A stretch of DNA of 36,480 nt from an uncultured Bacilli bacterium (GCA_947631045.1 CANRJV010000011.1:1-36480), one strand, 5' to 3'. Counted from the stretch's first letter, positions 14,972 through 24,570 are shown. Translations and numbers: made by a program. Notes: generated by a model from the sequence alone, not told the origin.

Positions 14972-17900
14972 ATGCAAAAAATTACGGATTTTATTGTTGA
15001 AAAAAGATTATGGATTTTTATTATTTTTATTATCTTAACTATTTTAGCGGTTTTTTCCACAAAATTTACGAAAATTAATTATGATATAATGGAATATCTT
15101 CCTAAAAGTTCGGATGTTCGAAAAGGTTTAGATATCATGGAAGATAATTTTGATGATGAGATGAGTTCTTTAGATATCATGCTTAAAGATTTATCAGACG
15201 AAGATAAGACTAAATCTTTAGAATATTTAAAAAATTTAAAATATGTTGATGAAGTCGAATATGAAGATAATGAATATTATAATAAAGATAATTATACTTT
15301 ATATGTTTTAAATTTGGATTATGACTCTTCTTCTAAAGAAGCCAAACAAGTATACACCGAAGTAGTAGAGCACTTTAAAGATAATTTAGTTGATACATCT
15401 GGTTCCATTTCTTCCGAAAATAAAAATGTTTTACCCTTTTATATTGTCGTTATTGCGGTTTTAAGTGCTTTAGTTATTTTAATTATCATGTCCGAGTCTT
15501 ATATTGAACCTTTTTTATTCCTTTTTGCCATTTTAATCGCCGTCTTCTTAAATAAAGGCACGAATTTTATTTTTGGTAGTGTTTCTAATATTACGAATTC
15601 AATCGCCGCTATTTTACAAATGGCTTTATCAATGGATTATTCTATTATGCTTATGAATAGATATCGCCAAGAAAGAGAAGGGGAAGAAGATAAAGTTAAA
15701 GCCATGAAAAAGGCTTTATACCATTCTTTTAAATCGATATCTAGTAGTTCCGTTACCACCATCGTTGGTCTTTTAGCCTTAGTATTTATGAGTTTTACCA
15801 TTGGTAAAGATTTAGGTTTTGTTCTTGCTAAGGGAGTTTTATTTAGTTTAGTAAGTATCTTTACTATTTTGCCATTTTTAATCTTACTTTTTGATAAATT
15901 AATCTTTAAATGGAAGAAAAAATGTCCAATTTTTAAATTGCATTTTTTAGGTAGATTTGCTTATAAAGTTCGTTATGTCGGGATTATTCTTTTTGTAATT
16001 ATTTTAGTTGGTAGTTTTCTTCTTAAAGGTAATTTAGGAATTTTATATACTTCTTCAGAAGTGAGTGAAATCGAGAAAGTCTTTCCTTTAAATAATCAAA
16101 TTGTTTTAATTTATGATAAAGATATGGAAGATGATATTACCAATATTTGTAATTCCGTTAAAGATAATCCTTATATTAAAGATGCTTTATGTTATGGTAA
16201 TACTATTAATGAAAAATTAGCTTATCAAGATTTAAATCCCAAGTTAAAAGAATTAGAAACAGATACGGAAGTCGAAGATTATTTAACTAAAATCGTTTAT
16301 TATCATTATTTTAATCCTGAAGAAAATAATAAAATAAATTTAGATACTTTATTAGATTTTATTAAAAGTAAAGTTTATAAAAATGAAGAAATGAATAATC
16401 ATATTAGTAAAAATATGAAAAATGATATTAATACTTTGAAAAATTTTACAAATGAAAAAAATATTAAACAAAAGAGAAGTAAAGAGGAAATAACTAAAAC
16501 TTTAAATATTAAAAGTGATGCTTATGATGATTTAATGGTTTTATATAATGTTAAAGATAATAATACTTATCTTACTTTAAATAGTTTTGCTAACTATATG
16601 GAAGATAAAGTTTTAACTAAGGAAAAATATGCTTCTTTATTTGATGAAGATACTAAAGAGGAGATAAACTTATTAGCAAAATATTCTGATGGGAATGTTA
16701 TAAATGAATCTTTAAGTTATCAAAAGATGGCTAGTACTTTGGGAGTTTCTGAAGAAGTGGCCCATAATGTTTACTTATATTATTTAAATGAAGAAATTCC
16801 TACTTATCGGTTAAGTATTTCATCTTTAGTAAATTTTATGCTTAATAATGAAGTAGTTAAGGAAAGCTTAAATAGTGAAGAAATAGCAAACTTAAATTTA
16901 GTTAAAAATTTAAGTGATGAGACACTTATTACTAAGAAAATGACTAATGAAGAATTAGGAGCCTTCTTTGGTATGGATTCTAAAACCATAGAGCTTTTTA
17001 TGGGTAATATGGAACTTCATACTCCTTATGAATTTGTAAGCACTATTATGGGAGGTAATTATAAAAGTTTCTTAGATAAGGCTACATTAACAAAATTAAC
17101 TTTAGCAAATACCATTATGGAAAGTACCATTAATAATAAAACTTATCAATATGATGAAATGAGTAAAGTTTTAAATATTGAAAAGAGTAGTTTAAGAAAT
17201 GTCTATGTCTTATATTTTGAAGATACGGTTTACTTAACTCCTTATGAATTTGTGAGTTTGATTACTTCCAGTGATACTTTAGTAAGTAAAGTTGATAAGG
17301 ATACTTTAGATAATTTAAATTTACTTTTAAATATTATGGAAAGTAGTCGGAAAAATCAAACATTCTCGGGGCGTGAAATGGCGGAGTTCTTAAATGTTAA
17401 AGAAGATGATATAAATTTAATTTATGCTTTGTATAAAAGTGAAAAAGAAAAAGTATCATTATCTTATCAAGAATTTATAAGTTTTCTTTTAAATGATGTT
17501 TTAAATAGTAAATATGCTGATACTTTAAGTAGTGATTCAGTTAAAAAATTAAAGATAGTTGATAAAATAATAACCAATTCTTTAAATAAACGAGAGTATA
17601 CAAGTAAAGAATTATATAATTTGCTTTCTCCATTAAGTAAAGATTTGGATAAAGATTTAATTGATTTAGTTTATATTTATTATGGTAGTGAAAAACAATA
17701 TAGTGATGATTATAAAATGACTGTTGAAGAGTTTATTCATTATCTTAAAACAGATATTTTAGAAGATAAAAGATTTGATGATTATATTAAAGAAGACTTA
17801 AGAGAAGATATAATCGAAGGAGATAAAAAAATTGGGGATGCTAAAATAAGTTTAGTGAGTCCTAAATATCATCGGGCTTTACTTAATACTTATTTAGAAC

Positions 17901-18529
17901 CCGAAAGCAAAGATACTTTTGCCTTTATTAAGGACATTGGTAAAAAGTTAGATGGTAAAGGAGAATATTATCTAGTAGGAGATTCCCCAATGGCTTTAGA
18001 AATGACGCATACTTTCTCCGGTGAACTTAATTTGATTACGATTTTAACTATGGCTTTTATCTTTGTAGTAGTGGCCTTCACCTTCAAATCATTAAAAATA
18101 TCAACAATGCTGGTCTTGCTAATTCAAAGTGCTATTTTCTTAATTATGGGCATTCTATCCTTTAGTGGTTCTGTTTATTTTATTTCCATTTTAATTGTTC
18201 AAAGTATTTTAATGGGAGCGACGATTGATTATGCCATTTTGTATACTTCTTATTATTTAGAAGAGAGGAAAACTCAGGATATTGAGGTCTCTTTAACCAA
18301 TGCTTATAATGACTCGATGCATACGATTCTGACTAGTGCTTCAATCTTAATAATTGTCACCTTAATTGTTGGTAATTTTGCTTCTGAGGTAGCGGCTAAA
18401 ATCTGTAAGACTTTATCAGAAGGAACAATTTGTGCTTCTATTCTCATTATTTTCTTGCTTCCTCCAATGCTTGCGTCATTAGATAAATTTATTAATAAAA
18501 AGAAAAAGAATTCTAAAAAAGTTTCATAG
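14972..18529 (+). CDS. MMPL/RND superfamily transporter with giant repeat-bearing extracytoplasmic loop
   Basis: 1185 residues. Twelve membrane helices in the RND order: helix 1 at about 12-30, helices 2-6 at 154-310 (with SMDYSIMLMNRYRQER, the conserved helix-4 motif of MMPL proteins), helix 7 at 333-352, helices 8-12 at 1018-1170 (with ATIDYAILYTSYYLEER, its counterpart). The first outer loop is about 120 residues, the second about 660. Most of the excess (about 416-950) is a series of seven related helical units. MMPL proteins move lipids, glycolipids or peptides with proton energy, coupled through the Asp in (M/I)DY(S/A)I, present twice here. Divergent from tetR and a PIG-L deacetylase, which hints at a glycolipid or amphiphile substrate. 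Confidence 0.9.
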   Translation: MQKITDFIVEKRLWIFIIFIILTILAVFSTKFTKINYDIMEYLPKSSDVRKGLDIMEDNFDDEMSSLDIMLKDLSDEDKTKSLEYLKNLKYVDEVEYEDNEYYNKDNYTLYVLNLDYDSSSKEAKQVYTEVVEHFKDNLVDTSGSISSENKNVLPFYIVVIAVLSALVILIIMSESYIEPFLFLFAILIAVFLNKGTNFIFGSVSNITNSIAAILQMALSMDYSIMLMNRYRQEREGEEDKVKAMKKALYHSFKSISSSSVTTIVGLLALVFMSFTIGKDLGFVLAKGVLFSLVSIFTILPFLILLFDKLIFKWKKKCPIFKLHFLGRFAYKVRYVGIILFVIILVGSFLLKGNLGILYTSSEVSEIEKVFPLNNQIVLIYDKDMEDDITNICNSVKDNPYIKDALCYGNTINEKLAYQDLNPKLKELETDTEVEDYLTKIVYYHYFNPEENNKINLDTLLDFIKSKVYKNEEMNNHISKNMKNDINTLKNFTNEKNIKQKRSKEEITKTLNIKSDAYDDLMVLYNVKDNNTYLTLNSFANYMEDKVLTKEKYASLFDEDTKEEINLLAKYSDGNVINESLSYQKMASTLGVSEEVAHNVYLYYLNEEIPTYRLSISSLVNFMLNNEVVKESLNSEEIANLNLVKNLSDETLITKKMTNEELGAFFGMDSKTIELFMGNMELHTPYEFVSTIMGGNYKSFLDKATLTKLTLANTIMESTINNKTYQYDEMSKVLNIEKSSLRNVYVLYFEDTVYLTPYEFVSLITSSDTLVSKVDKDTLDNLNLLLNIMESSRKNQTFSGREMAEFLNVKEDDINLIYALYKSEKEKVSLSYQEFISFLLNDVLNSKYADTLSSDSVKKLKIVDKIITNSLNKREYTSKELYNLLSPLSKDLDKDLIDLVYIYYGSEKQYSDDYKMTVEEFIHYLKTDILEDKRFDDYIKEDLREDIIEGDKKIGDAKISLVSPKYHRALLNTYLEPESKDTFAFIKDIGKKLDGKGEYYLVGDSPMALEMTHTFSGELNLITILTMAFIFVVVAFTFKSLKISTMLVLLIQSAIFLIMGILSFSGSVYFISILIVQSILMGATIDYAILYTSYYLEERKTQDIEVSLTNAYNDSMHTILTSASILIIVTLIVGNFASEVAAKICKTLSEGTICASILIIFLLPPMLASLDKFINKKKKNSKKVS
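16217..17821 (+). repeat. Seven degenerate 70-80 residue repeats in the transporter's outer loop
   Basis: Protein-level repeats at residues about 416-497, 500-577, 581-656, 657-722, 724-794, 796-871 and 875-945. The common pattern is Y(T/S)..E(M/L)...L(N/G)(V/I)......(I/V)Y.LYY...., then L(T/S)..EF(V/I)..L, then L....L..L..I(M/I).S. Examples are YDEMSKVLNIEKSSLRNVY, REMAEFLNVKEDDINLIYAL and YQKMASTLGVSEEVAHNVYL. DNA copies have diverged and are not exact repeats. Confidence 0.75.
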
Positions 18530-18539
18530 GATTCTTTTT
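18503..18539 (+). terminator. Terminator of the MMPL gene
   Basis: AAAAAGAAT (18503-18511) pairs with ATTCTTTTT (18531-18539), with two more T residues; the stem begins inside the coding end. AU-rich, so efficiency is uncertain. Confidence 0.5.
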
Positions 18540-18571
18540 TTGGTAACGCTTGTTTTTACACAAAAATAGTT

Positions 18572-18599
18572 TTCACATTTTAAAAACTTGTTATATAAT
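18572..18599 (+). promoter_or_regulatory. Promoter of the 18631 gene
   Basis: TTCACA (18572-18577), 16 bases, TATAAT (18594-18599), followed by AGGAGG at 18617-18622. Confidence 0.55.
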
Positions 18600-18630
18600 T
18601 ATATATATACACTAGTAGGAGGCTTTGGAT

Positions 18631-20157
18631 ATGGAAATAGAAGAAGTAAAAAAGAAAAGTCGGATATTATTAATAAATGATGATGATATTATTTTAGAAA
18701 GTTTAAAAATGCAAGGCTATCAAAATGTTGATCATTTTAAATCCAGAATTTTAGCGAGTCGATATTATGAAAAATATCCGCAAAGATTAAGTCAATATCA
18801 TGCCATTATTTTAGGAAGCGCTGTTACAATGGGTATGGATTATTTAGAAAAGGAAATACCTTATTTAGAGAAAAAATATGGAACAGTATTATTAAATTTA
18901 AAAAAAGAAAAAGAATATAAAGCGGAATTTAATTATGGAAAAAGTAAGTCTTCTTTTGTTGGAAATTTAGACAATCTTTTAGATAAATTAGCGGAATTTT
19001 TAAAAAGTAATCATAGTTTAGAAAGAAATTATATTCCTTTAACATTTACCCCAATTCCCGCAAAAGAAAATTTGAATGTTATTGTTCCCAAATTTAAAAG
19101 AAGTTTAAAAATATTATATTTAAGTGAGCAAAAAGCCATGGCATATTGGAATAATATAGTCCAAAAATTATTAGGAGTTAAGGTTACTTTTTTAAAAGTA
19201 AATAGAGAAGATATTGCCCATTTTGTTTTCAACTCTTTAGGAGATTATGACATTATTATAGGAAGTAAAATGCCATCTTTAAATCTTTTAGATTTAGGTG
19301 TTGAGTGCCAAGAGCAATTGAAAAAAAGTGGCAGATGCCAAACTTTATTAATGACTATGGATAGTAACCCCATTATTGAACTAAATGAAGATGGAAAAAT
19401 TTTAAAGGGAGGATTTGCTTCCGTTGTCGATTTAAAATATACATTTAGTAACGAAAATTTGAAAACATTCAGAGAAGAAATTAAAATGCCTGTTTTAAGA
19501 AGAGATTTACCTTATAATATGGACGAAAGCAGTGAGATAAGTGATGCTTTAGCAGCCTTTTCGGTAGCGGTTAATCTATATGATGAAAACTTAAGAAGTT
19601 TAGGTCATATTGGCATAATGGATAATGATTTACAAAATTCTTTAGAGTATCAAATAGCTTATGAGGAAGTAAAATTAGCTTATGAAGAAGAAAAAGGAGA
19701 AAAATTAAAACCAATTAAAATATTTGATAATTTAACGTTGCTAGTCTCCCAATATCTTTCTTATCAAAAGCGAGGTTTAATTAAAAGTACTTTAGAAGAT
19801 TTAGGCATCGTAGAATTTAATAAGGAAATTATTATCGAAAGTTATTATAATAAAAGACCTTATATGATTTTAACTATTCCTTTAGGTATACCGGAAAATA
19901 ATTTGCGAACTTTTAAAATTCAAATTCCTTCTAAAAAAGGCATGCTTACTAGCCCTTTAGAAAGAGGTATTTATACTCCTAAATATGAAAAAGTTAAAGG
20001 GATTCCGGAAAGATTAAGCGATATTGAAGCCGGTTATTTATTAAATTTAGTTAAAAAAGTTGAAATGACTTTGAGTCCAATTATCAACGAGGCTATTGCT
20101 TTAGAGGGAAATAAGTGTCAAAAAAGGAGTCGAAACCGTGGCCAAAAGAAAAGGTAA
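18631..20157 (+). CDS. Uncharacterised 509-residue protein with two receiver/Rossmann-like segments
   Basis: Not recognised. Two stretches look like alpha/beta nucleotide or receiver folds: residues about 8-130 (SRILLINDDDIILESLKMQGY ... YHAIILGSAVTMG ... GTVLLNLKK), which recalls a response-regulator receiver with an acidic cluster (NDDD) after the first strand, and about 165-250 (LKILYLSEQKAMAYWNN ... DYDIIIGSKMPSLN ... QTLLMTMDS). The region 300-420 is helical, and the C-terminus (about 425-500) is beta-rich and ends in a very basic tail (KRSRNRGQKKR). The start is ATG 18631, eight bases after AGGAGG. No signal peptide. It overlaps the downstream nuclease gene by 20 bases, so the two products are probably co-produced. 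A regulatory or competence-related partner of the nuclease is possible, unproven. Confidence 0.55.
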   Translation: MEIEEVKKKSRILLINDDDIILESLKMQGYQNVDHFKSRILASRYYEKYPQRLSQYHAIILGSAVTMGMDYLEKEIPYLEKKYGTVLLNLKKEKEYKAEFNYGKSKSSFVGNLDNLLDKLAEFLKSNHSLERNYIPLTFTPIPAKENLNVIVPKFKRSLKILYLSEQKAMAYWNNIVQKLLGVKVTFLKVNREDIAHFVFNSLGDYDIIIGSKMPSLNLLDLGVECQEQLKKSGRCQTLLMTMDSNPIIELNEDGKILKGGFASVVDLKYTFSNENLKTFREEIKMPVLRRDLPYNMDESSEISDALAAFSVAVNLYDENLRSLGHIGIMDNDLQNSLEYQIAYEEVKLAYEEEKGEKLKPIKIFDNLTLLVSQYLSYQKRGLIKSTLEDLGIVEFNKEIIIESYYNKRPYMILTIPLGIPENNLRTFKIQIPSKKGMLTSPLERGIYTPKYEKVKGIPERLSDIEAGYLLNLVKKVEMTLSPIINEAIALEGNKCQKRSRNRGQKKR

Positions 20158-20866
20158 AAAAAATTTAAGTTTAGGAGTATCTTTACTGGTTATAGTTTTA
20201 GTTGTCATTTATTATAATTATGCGGATGATATTAAAAAATTTATTTATAGTTATGCTTATTCTCATAATTCCTATGAACTAGGAGAGATTCCTTCTTATA
20301 GTAATAAACCTTATGTTTATATTAACGAGAATAATCCCGAGTTTAAAGAAGAAGAGTTACAAACTGTTTCAAAAGAAGAATACGGCGATTTAGATATTCT
20401 GGGAAGATGTACTAAGGCGTTTGCAATTATTGGAAAAGATTTAATGCCTACCGAAGAAAGAGGGAGCATTGGCATGATTAAGCCAAGTGGTTGGCATACA
20501 GTTAAATATGATATTGTCGATGGTAAATATTTATATAATCGGTGTCATTTAATTGGTTATCAATTGACGGTTGAAAATGCTAATCCCAATAATCTGATCA
20601 CTTGTACAAGAGAAACGAATACGGGAGCTATGCTAGATTTCGAAAATGAAGTGGCTGATTATATTAAAAAAACTAATAATCATGTTGCTTATCGGGTAAC
20701 GCCAATATTCAAAGGAACAGATTTAGTGGCAAGTGGTATTCAAATGGAAGCCTTATCAATTGAAGATAAGGGAGAAGGAATTAAATTTAATGTCTATATT
20801 TATAATGTCCAAGAGGGAATTATAATTGACTATGCCACCGGAGAAAGTAAGCTTGCTAGTAATTAG
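20138..20866 (+). CDS. Membrane-anchored DNA/RNA non-specific endonuclease (NucA/EndA-like)
   Basis: 242 residues. Basic N-terminus, a membrane anchor (about 11-30, LGVSLLVIVLVVIYYNYA), then a beta-beta-alpha-metal nuclease. The catalytic stretch YLYNRCHLIGYQL (about residues 130-142) corresponds to the DRGHL motif of EndA and the NRCHLIG form of the wider family, with the general-base His. NANPNNLITCTRETNTGAMLDFENEVADY supplies the metal-binding Asn and following helix. Such nucleases cut DNA and RNA at the cell surface, for nutrition or DNA uptake. The start is GTG 20138 with AAAGGAG eight bases before; it lies inside the upstream gene. Confidence 0.9.
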   Translation: MAKRKGKKNLSLGVSLLVIVLVVIYYNYADDIKKFIYSYAYSHNSYELGEIPSYSNKPYVYINENNPEFKEEELQTVSKEEYGDLDILGRCTKAFAIIGKDLMPTEERGSIGMIKPSGWHTVKYDIVDGKYLYNRCHLIGYQLTVENANPNNLITCTRETNTGAMLDFENEVADYIKKTNNHVAYRVTPIFKGTDLVASGIQMEALSIEDKGEGIKFNVYIYNVQEGIIIDYATGESKLASN

Positions 20867-20874
20867 CAAGTTTT
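20852..20874 (+). terminator. Terminator of the nuclease gene
   Basis: CTTGCTA (20852-20858), loop GTAAT, TAGCAAG (20864-20870), then TTTT. The stop codon is inside the stem. Confidence 0.75.
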
Positions 20875-20923
20875 CATTATTTTCTCACAAATAAAGTTTA
20901 AAATTAGGAATGTTTGGTTAGTA

Positions 20924-20952
20924 TTGCAATATATTTTAATTGCTGGTAAAAT
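20924..20952 (+). promoter_or_regulatory. Promoter of the ABC exporter operon
   Basis: TTGCAA (20924-20929), 17 bases, TAAAAT (20947-20952). The -35 box lies in a ten-base palindrome TATTGCAATA, a possible regulator site. AAGGAGGAAGG precedes the ATG at 20982. Confidence 0.6.
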
Positions 20953-20981
20953 CATAAATGCAGCTTAAGGAGGAAGGTTAA

Positions 20982-22763
20982 ATGTTAAAATTATTTAAAA
21001 AATTAGGTAAAAAACATTTTTTATATGCTTTAATATGTGTCTTTTTTGTCGCTATAAATGTTTATTTAGAATTAAAAATACCGGATTATATGTCTAATAT
21101 AACGGTTTTAGTCCAAACTGAAGGTAGTAAAATGGCCGATATTTTAAATGAAGGAAAGTATATGCTCCTTTGTGCTTTTGGTAGTTTAATAGCTTCTGTT
21201 ATTGTCGGTTATTTTGCGGCGACGGTTGCGGCTTATTTTGGTAAAGTTATTCGCCAAAGTATTTTTGAGAAAGTTAATGATTTTGGGCAAGAAGAAATTA
21301 AAATATTTTCGACGAGTAGTTTAATTACGAGAACTACTAATGATGTTACTCAAGTTCAAATGCTGATTGCCATGGGTCTTCAAGCTATGATTAAAGCTCC
21401 GATTATGGCGGCTTGGGCGATTTTAAAAATAGCGGGTAAAAATTGGAATTGGACTTTAGCTACAATTATTGGCGTAGTTATTTTACTAATTGTGATTGTA
21501 ATTTTAATGCGGTTAGTTTTTCCCAAATTTAAAATTGTTCAAAAACTAACGGATAATTTAAATAGAATTACGCGTGAAAACTTAATGGGTATTAGAGTCA
21601 TCAGAGCGTTTAATGCCGAAAATTATCAACAAAAGAAATTTGAAAATGCTAATGAAGAATTAAAAAATGTGCAATTATTTAACCAAAAAACGATGGGCTT
21701 ATTATCACCCGTTATGTCTTTAATTTCTTCTGGTCTTTCTTTATCCATCTATTTTATTGGGGCTATTTTGATTGAAAAGGCCAATGTGATGGGAAAAATA
21801 AATCTTTTTGGTGATATGGTTGTATTTTCAAGTTATGCTATGCAAGTTTTGATTTCATTTATGTTATTAATTATGATTTTTGTAATGTATCCGAGAGCCT
21901 CAGTTTCCGCCAAAAGAATTTTGGAAGTTTTAGAAACGGAAGAACATATTAAGGATGGAACAGAAACGAAAGGTAAAGAAGTGGGAACTGTTGAATTTAA
22001 AAATGTTTCCTTCAAATACCCAGATGCCGAAGAGTACATGCTTCAAAATGTTTCTTTTAAGGCAAGTAAAGGAGAAACAGTAGCCTTTATTGGCTCAACT
22101 GGTAGTGGTAAATCGACATTAATTAATTTAGTACCGCGGTTTTATGACGCCACTGATGGTGAGGTATTAGTAGATGGCGTTAATGTTAAAGATTATAAAC
22201 AAGAAAGTTTAAATAATATAATTGGTTATATTCCTCAAAAGGCCGTTATCTTTAGTGGGTCAGTATCTTCTAATGTAACCTATGGAGATAATGGAAAGAA
22301 AAAACCTAGTAAAGAGAAAATTAAAGAAGCCATAAAAGTTGCCCAAGGTGAAGATTTTGTCTTAAAAATGGAGGGTACTTATGAGGCTCCAATATCCAGA
22401 GGAGGAACTAATATTTCCGGTGGTCAAAAACAAAGACTAGCGATTGCGAGAGCTGTGGCCAAAGATCCCGAAATATATATTTTTGATGACTCTTTTTCTG
22501 CCCTTGATTATAAAACTGATTTTGCTTTAAGAAAAGCTTTGAAAAAGTATACAAAAGATGCCACTAATTTAATCGTAGCCCAAAGAATAGGTACTATTAA
22601 AGATGCCGATAAAATTATTGTATTAGATGAAGGAAAAGTAGTGGGTATGGGAACTCACAAAGAACTAATGCAAAATTGTGAAATATATAAAGAGATTGCC
22701 TTATCGCAATTAAGCGAAGAAGAGTTATCGGAAGGTTTAAAGGAGGCGAAGGAAAATGCATAA
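20982..22763 (+). CDS. Heterodimeric ABC exporter, half with degenerate ATP site
   Basis: 593 residues: six membrane helices then one ATPase domain, a type IV exporter half. Walker A is GSTGSGKST (371-379); the ABC signature is NISGGQKQRLAIARAV, canonical. The Walker B region reads IYIFDDSFSALD, with Asp503 instead of the catalytic Glu, and the switch His is Gln534 (LIVAQRIGTI). These two changes mark the non-hydrolysing site half of heterodimers such as TM287/288 or BmrCD. The stop overlaps the start of the partner by eight bases. Substrate may be a drug, lipid or peptide. Confidence 0.93.
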   Translation: MLKLFKKLGKKHFLYALICVFFVAINVYLELKIPDYMSNITVLVQTEGSKMADILNEGKYMLLCAFGSLIASVIVGYFAATVAAYFGKVIRQSIFEKVNDFGQEEIKIFSTSSLITRTTNDVTQVQMLIAMGLQAMIKAPIMAAWAILKIAGKNWNWTLATIIGVVILLIVIVILMRLVFPKFKIVQKLTDNLNRITRENLMGIRVIRAFNAENYQQKKFENANEELKNVQLFNQKTMGLLSPVMSLISSGLSLSIYFIGAILIEKANVMGKINLFGDMVVFSSYAMQVLISFMLLIMIFVMYPRASVSAKRILEVLETEEHIKDGTETKGKEVGTVEFKNVSFKYPDAEEYMLQNVSFKASKGETVAFIGSTGSGKSTLINLVPRFYDATDGEVLVDGVNVKDYKQESLNNIIGYIPQKAVIFSGSVSSNVTYGDNGKKKPSKEKIKEAIKVAQGEDFVLKMEGTYEAPISRGGTNISGGQKQRLAIARAVAKDPEIYIFDDSFSALDYKTDFALRKALKKYTKDATNLIVAQRIGTIKDADKIIVLDEGKVVGMGTHKELMQNCEIYKEIALSQLSEEELSEGLKEAKENA

Positions 22764-24546
22764 TGGAAGAAGACCTCATAATAATGAAAAGCCAAAAAAC
22801 TTTAAAAAATCGATGCAAAATTTAATTAAGTTTTGTCGACCTTATTTAATTCCGATTATCTTGGCTGTTATCTTAGCCATAATAAGTTCTATATTATCAA
22901 TAATTGGTCCTGATAAATTAAGAGATATAACGAATACAATTATGGAAGGTTTAGTTACAGGTATTGATATGGCTAAAGTAAAGAGTATTTCTTTAACTTT
23001 ATTAATCATTTATGTTATTAGTGCTATTTTTGGTTATATTGAACAATATATTATGGCTATTGTTACTAATAAATTTTCGAAAGATTTAAGAAGAGAGATA
23101 ACTGAAAAAATAAATCGCATGCCTCTTAAATATTTTGATAAACATAGTTATGGTGATGTTTTATCAAGAGTTACTAACGATGTTGACACTTTAAGTATGA
23201 CTTTAAATCAAAGTTTAGGGATGCTTGTTACAGCAGTTACTTTGCTTTTTGGCTCTATCATTATGATGATTGCTACTAATGGCATAATGGCTTTAACGGC
23301 AATTCTTTCTAGTTTGATAGGTTTTGCTTTTATGTTCTTAGTTATAAGCCGAAGTCAAAAATATTTTGAAAGATTACAAAATGAAATTGGGGAATTAAAT
23401 GGTCATATCGAAGAAATGTATTCCGGCCATAATGTTATGAGAAGTTATAATGGTAAAAGAGAGGCTAATCAAAAATTTAGTGAAATCAATGGACGTATCT
23501 ATGAGCACGTTAGAAAAGGTCAATTCTTATCTGGCTTAATGCATCCTTTTATGGGCTTTATTGGTAATTTTGGTTATGTCTGTGTTTGTATAGTTGGAGC
23601 CCTTCTTACTATGAATAATGTTATTGATTTTGGCGTTATTGTGGCCTTTATGTTATATGTTCGTTTATTTACTCAACCAATGACCCAAATTGCCCAATCA
23701 TTTTCGAGTTTGCAATCTACTGCGGCAGCTTCCGAGCGAGTATTTGAATTTTTAGACGAAGAAGAAATGGAAGACGAATCTTCTTTAACTAAAGAAATCA
23801 ACCCTCAAGATGTTAAAGGTAAAATTGAATTTCAACATGTTAAATTTGGCTATGATGAAAATAAAACTATTATTAAAGACTTTAATGTTAAAGTTAATCC
23901 GGGTGAAAAAATTGCTATTGTTGGTCCAACTGGAGCTGGTAAAACCACCATGGTTAACTTGTTAATGAAGTTTTATAATATTAAAGATGGCGATATTCTT
24001 ATTGATGACGTTTCCACTAAGGAATTAACCAGAGATAATATTCATAGATTATTTATTATGGTTTTACAAGATACTTGGGTATTTGAAAGAACCATTAAAG
24101 AAAATATTAAATATAATAAACCTGATGTTTCTGATAAAAAAGTTGAAGAAGTTTGTAAAATCGTAGGTCTACATCATTTTATTAAAACTCTTCCTAAGGG
24201 TTATGATACCGTAATTGGGGATAATGACTCTCTATCAAGTGGTCAAAAACAACTTTTAACTATTGCGAGAGGTATGATTGAAGATGCCCCATTCTTAATT
24301 TTAGATGAGGCTACATCAAGTGTAGATACCAGAACTGAAGAATTAGTCCAAAAAGCCATGGATAAGTTAACTGAAGGAAGAACCTCATTTATTATTGCTC
24401 ATCGTCTTTCAACCATTAAAAATGCCGATTTAATATTAATGATGAATGAAGGAAATATTATCGAACAAGGAACCCATGAAGAATTATTAAAATTAAATGG
24501 CAAATATGCCGAACTTTATAATAGTCAATTTGAAAATATTGATTAA
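22756..24546 (+). CDS. Heterodimeric ABC exporter, catalytic half
   Basis: 596 residues, membrane domain then ATPase. Walker A GPTGAGKTT (390-398), Walker B FLILDEATSSVD with the catalytic Glu, and FIIAHRLSTI with the switch His are intact. The signature is SLSSGQKQLLTIARG, with Ser in place of the first signature Gly. In a heterodimer this altered signature completes the degenerate site of the partner, so the two genes have complementary defects. ATG start lies inside the end of the first half, GGAGGCGAAGG ahead. A soluble N-terminal stretch of about 30 residues precedes helix 1. Confidence 0.94.
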   Translation: MHNGRRPHNNEKPKNFKKSMQNLIKFCRPYLIPIILAVILAIISSILSIIGPDKLRDITNTIMEGLVTGIDMAKVKSISLTLLIIYVISAIFGYIEQYIMAIVTNKFSKDLRREITEKINRMPLKYFDKHSYGDVLSRVTNDVDTLSMTLNQSLGMLVTAVTLLFGSIIMMIATNGIMALTAILSSLIGFAFMFLVISRSQKYFERLQNEIGELNGHIEEMYSGHNVMRSYNGKREANQKFSEINGRIYEHVRKGQFLSGLMHPFMGFIGNFGYVCVCIVGALLTMNNVIDFGVIVAFMLYVRLFTQPMTQIAQSFSSLQSTAAASERVFEFLDEEEMEDESSLTKEINPQDVKGKIEFQHVKFGYDENKTIIKDFNVKVNPGEKIAIVGPTGAGKTTMVNLLMKFYNIKDGDILIDDVSTKELTRDNIHRLFIMVLQDTWVFERTIKENIKYNKPDVSDKKVEEVCKIVGLHHFIKTLPKGYDTVIGDNDSLSSGQKQLLTIARGMIEDAPFLILDEATSSVDTRTEELVQKAMDKLTEGRTSFIIAHRLSTIKNADLILMMNEGNIIEQGTHEELLKLNGKYAELYNSQFENID

Positions 24547-24570
24547 AAAGTATATAAAAGAGGAGGGTTT

